Assembly: GCA_016704345.1 (NCBI GenBank)
Contig: JADJAH010000006.1
Span: forward strand, 124,001 to 188,000
Direction of reading: 5' to 3'
From: Ignavibacteria bacterium
GTDB taxonomy: Bacteria > Bacteroidota > Ignavibacteria > Tepidaquicellales > Tepidaquicellaceae
Length of the DNA stretch: 64,000 nucleotides
Both the position numbers and the translations under genes were made by a program. Each line of letters starts with the position of its first letter. Position 1 is the first letter of the stretch. Below are positions 63,166-64,000 of this stretch, piece by piece. The notes beneath the pieces are model-generated. The model did not search any database and was not told the origin of the DNA. It saw only the letters and a list, made by a program, of their open reading frames with translations.

Positions 63166-63729
63166 ATGTTTTATTATCTACATTTGCTTTACAATTATTC
63201 CCTCATCCTTCTTTTTAGTGAAGGCGGTGATGAGAAGCCGATGCTTCTTTCGGTTAACCCGGGTTTGATCATCTGGCAGATGATAATTTTCGTATTGCTG
63301 CTGATAATTCTTCGGAAGATCGCCTGGAAGCCGCTTCTGACAGCACTTCACACAAGGGAGCAGTCGATCAAAGATACAATTGATCAGGCTGAACTTCTTA
63401 AGAAGGACGCGGAGCAATTAATAGAGCAAAACAAAAAAAATCTTGCCGAAGCCCAGGAGCATTCGATGAAGATCATAAACGATGCTAAGGATATGGCAAA
63501 CAAGATGCGCGATGATATTCTTCTAAAGTCGCAAGAGGAATCACGAAAGATGATCGATCAGGCAAAGGCCGAGATCACGCAGGAAAAGGAAACAGCAATG
63601 TCTGATCTAAGGCATGAGGTCTCCGATCTTGCAATCAAAGCTGCAGAGAAGATCATCAATGAGAATCTTGATGAGACAAAGCAGAAGAAGATTGTCAATG
63701 ATTTCATTTCACAGATTCCCAGCAATTAA
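63166..63729 (+). CDS. atpF: F1Fo ATP synthase subunit b
   Basis: 187 residues: an N-terminal membrane helix (PGLIIWQMIIFVLLLIILR) and a long Lys/Glu/Ala coiled coil that holds the stator. The ATG at 63166 gives a longer N-terminus than usual; an ATG at 63241 (MLLSVNPGLIIW) would give about 162 residues, the typical size, and is plausible. Operon order is atpB-E-F-H. Confidence 0.9.
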   Translation: MFYYLHLLYNYSLILLFSEGGDEKPMLLSVNPGLIIWQMIIFVLLLIILRKIAWKPLLTALHTREQSIKDTIDQAELLKKDAEQLIEQNKKNLAEAQEHSMKIINDAKDMANKMRDDILLKSQEESRKMIDQAKAEITQEKETAMSDLRHEVSDLAIKAAEKIINENLDETKQKKIVNDFISQIPSN

Positions 63730-63744
63730 CAACGACACGAATAA

Positions 63745-64000
63745 ATGATATCAAAAGCCGCAAGAAGATATTCAATAGCTCTTTACAGCATTGCCGAAGA
63801 GAAATCAAGTGTCAGCGAACTGGCAAAGGACTTTACATATGTTCTGGAACTGATTGCCGGAAGCAGGGATCTTGAGCTGTTCTTCAAAAGCCCTGTTATC
63901 AATAATGCAAAGAAGCTTGCTGCAGTTAAGGAGATCTTTGAAAGCAAAGTAAGCCCGATGACAATGAATTTTCTGAATCTTATGATAAAGCGGGGAAGAG
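63745..64000 (+). CDS. atpH: F1Fo ATP synthase subunit delta, 5' part
   Basis: 85 codons from the ATG at 63745 to the window edge. ISKAARRYSIALYSIAEE is the conserved delta-subunit N-terminus and FFKSPVINNAKKLAAVK follows in register. Delta joins the stator to the top of F1. The gene is cut by the window edge. Confidence 0.9.
   Translation, partial: MISKAARRYSIALYSIAEEKSSVSELAKDFTYVLELIAGSRDLELFFKSPVINNAKKLAAVKEIFESKVSPMTMNFLNLMIKRGR

Noticed and set aside
1..64000. CRISPR arrays
   Set aside because: The repeats found are 7-bp tandem tracts or 35-bp palindromes without regular unique spacers; no cas genes.

Overview
The window reads as a low-GC (roughly 40 % by eye) chromosome segment from the Bacteroidota/Chlorobiota group, most likely an Ignavibacteria-like lineage. 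This is an inference from gene content: a type IX secretion C-terminal sorting domain, a CusA-TolC fusion, a serine palmitoyltransferase of the Bacteroidota sphingolipid type, a BtuB/BtuG-like B12 locus, frequent TTG starts and TAnnTTTG-like promoter boxes. Coding density is high and nearly everything is chromosomal housekeeping. No prophage, integrative element, CRISPR array, tRNA or rRNA gene was seen; the only mobile-type gene is a REP-associated transposase.

Layout. 1-109: 5' end of a 6-pyruvoyl-tetrahydropterin synthase family gene (-). 646-6502: TolC / HlyD / ABC ATPase / two MacB-like permeases, one efflux operon (+). 6493-12117: minus-strand genes (APH-like kinase, TIGR01777 epimerase, TruA, DoxX, alpha/beta hydrolase, DUF2461) with one plus-strand DUF4397 lipoprotein. 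12248-17024: an alpha-2-macroglobulin gene broken by an out-of-frame deletion. 17369-20014: argS (apparently frameshifted at its 3' end) and a sugar-nucleotide/ketoreductase-type epimerase. 20163-21836: serine palmitoyltransferase and a lipoprotein. 21935-26056: cobalamin riboswitch with BtuB, cob(I)alamin adenosyltransferase, a BFD-like ferredoxin and a BtuG-like propeller lipoprotein. 26105-32194: a run beginning with a membrane-anchored JAMM protease carrying LysM and a ubiquitin-E2-like protein, then a gamma-carbonic anhydrase, an unknown protein, YbeY, Smg/DUF494 and TopA. 32211-36085: Tat-targeted TldD, TldE and a XerC/D recombinase. 36245-43796 (-): ICMT-like methyltransferase, MtnX-like phosphatase, SMC and a GH2-like membrane protein. 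44242-48122: small coiled-coil protein, T9SS cargo, helical unknown. 48379-54465: heavy-metal RND efflux operon. 54663-57927: class D beta-lactamase-like lipoprotein, squalene/phytoene synthase, SDR, NTF2-like protein. 58103-60172: M43-like metalloprotease with a seven-repeat propeller. 60198-61071: twin palindromes plus RAYT. 61178-64000: start of the F1Fo ATP synthase operon.

The most interesting content is the JAMM-LysM / E2-like pair at 26105-27831. Both halves have convincing catalytic motifs, no E1 or ubiquitin-like gene lies nearby, and the protease is predicted to span the membrane with a cell-wall-binding LysM tail. Also notable are heptanucleotide tracts that begin at, or within about 10 bp of, the stop codons of several genes, always in the same orientation relative to the gene; a B12 riboswitch whose terminator stem contains the btuB ribosome-binding site and ends at the ATG; and several genes with visible frame disruptions (A2M, argS, possibly ybeY).
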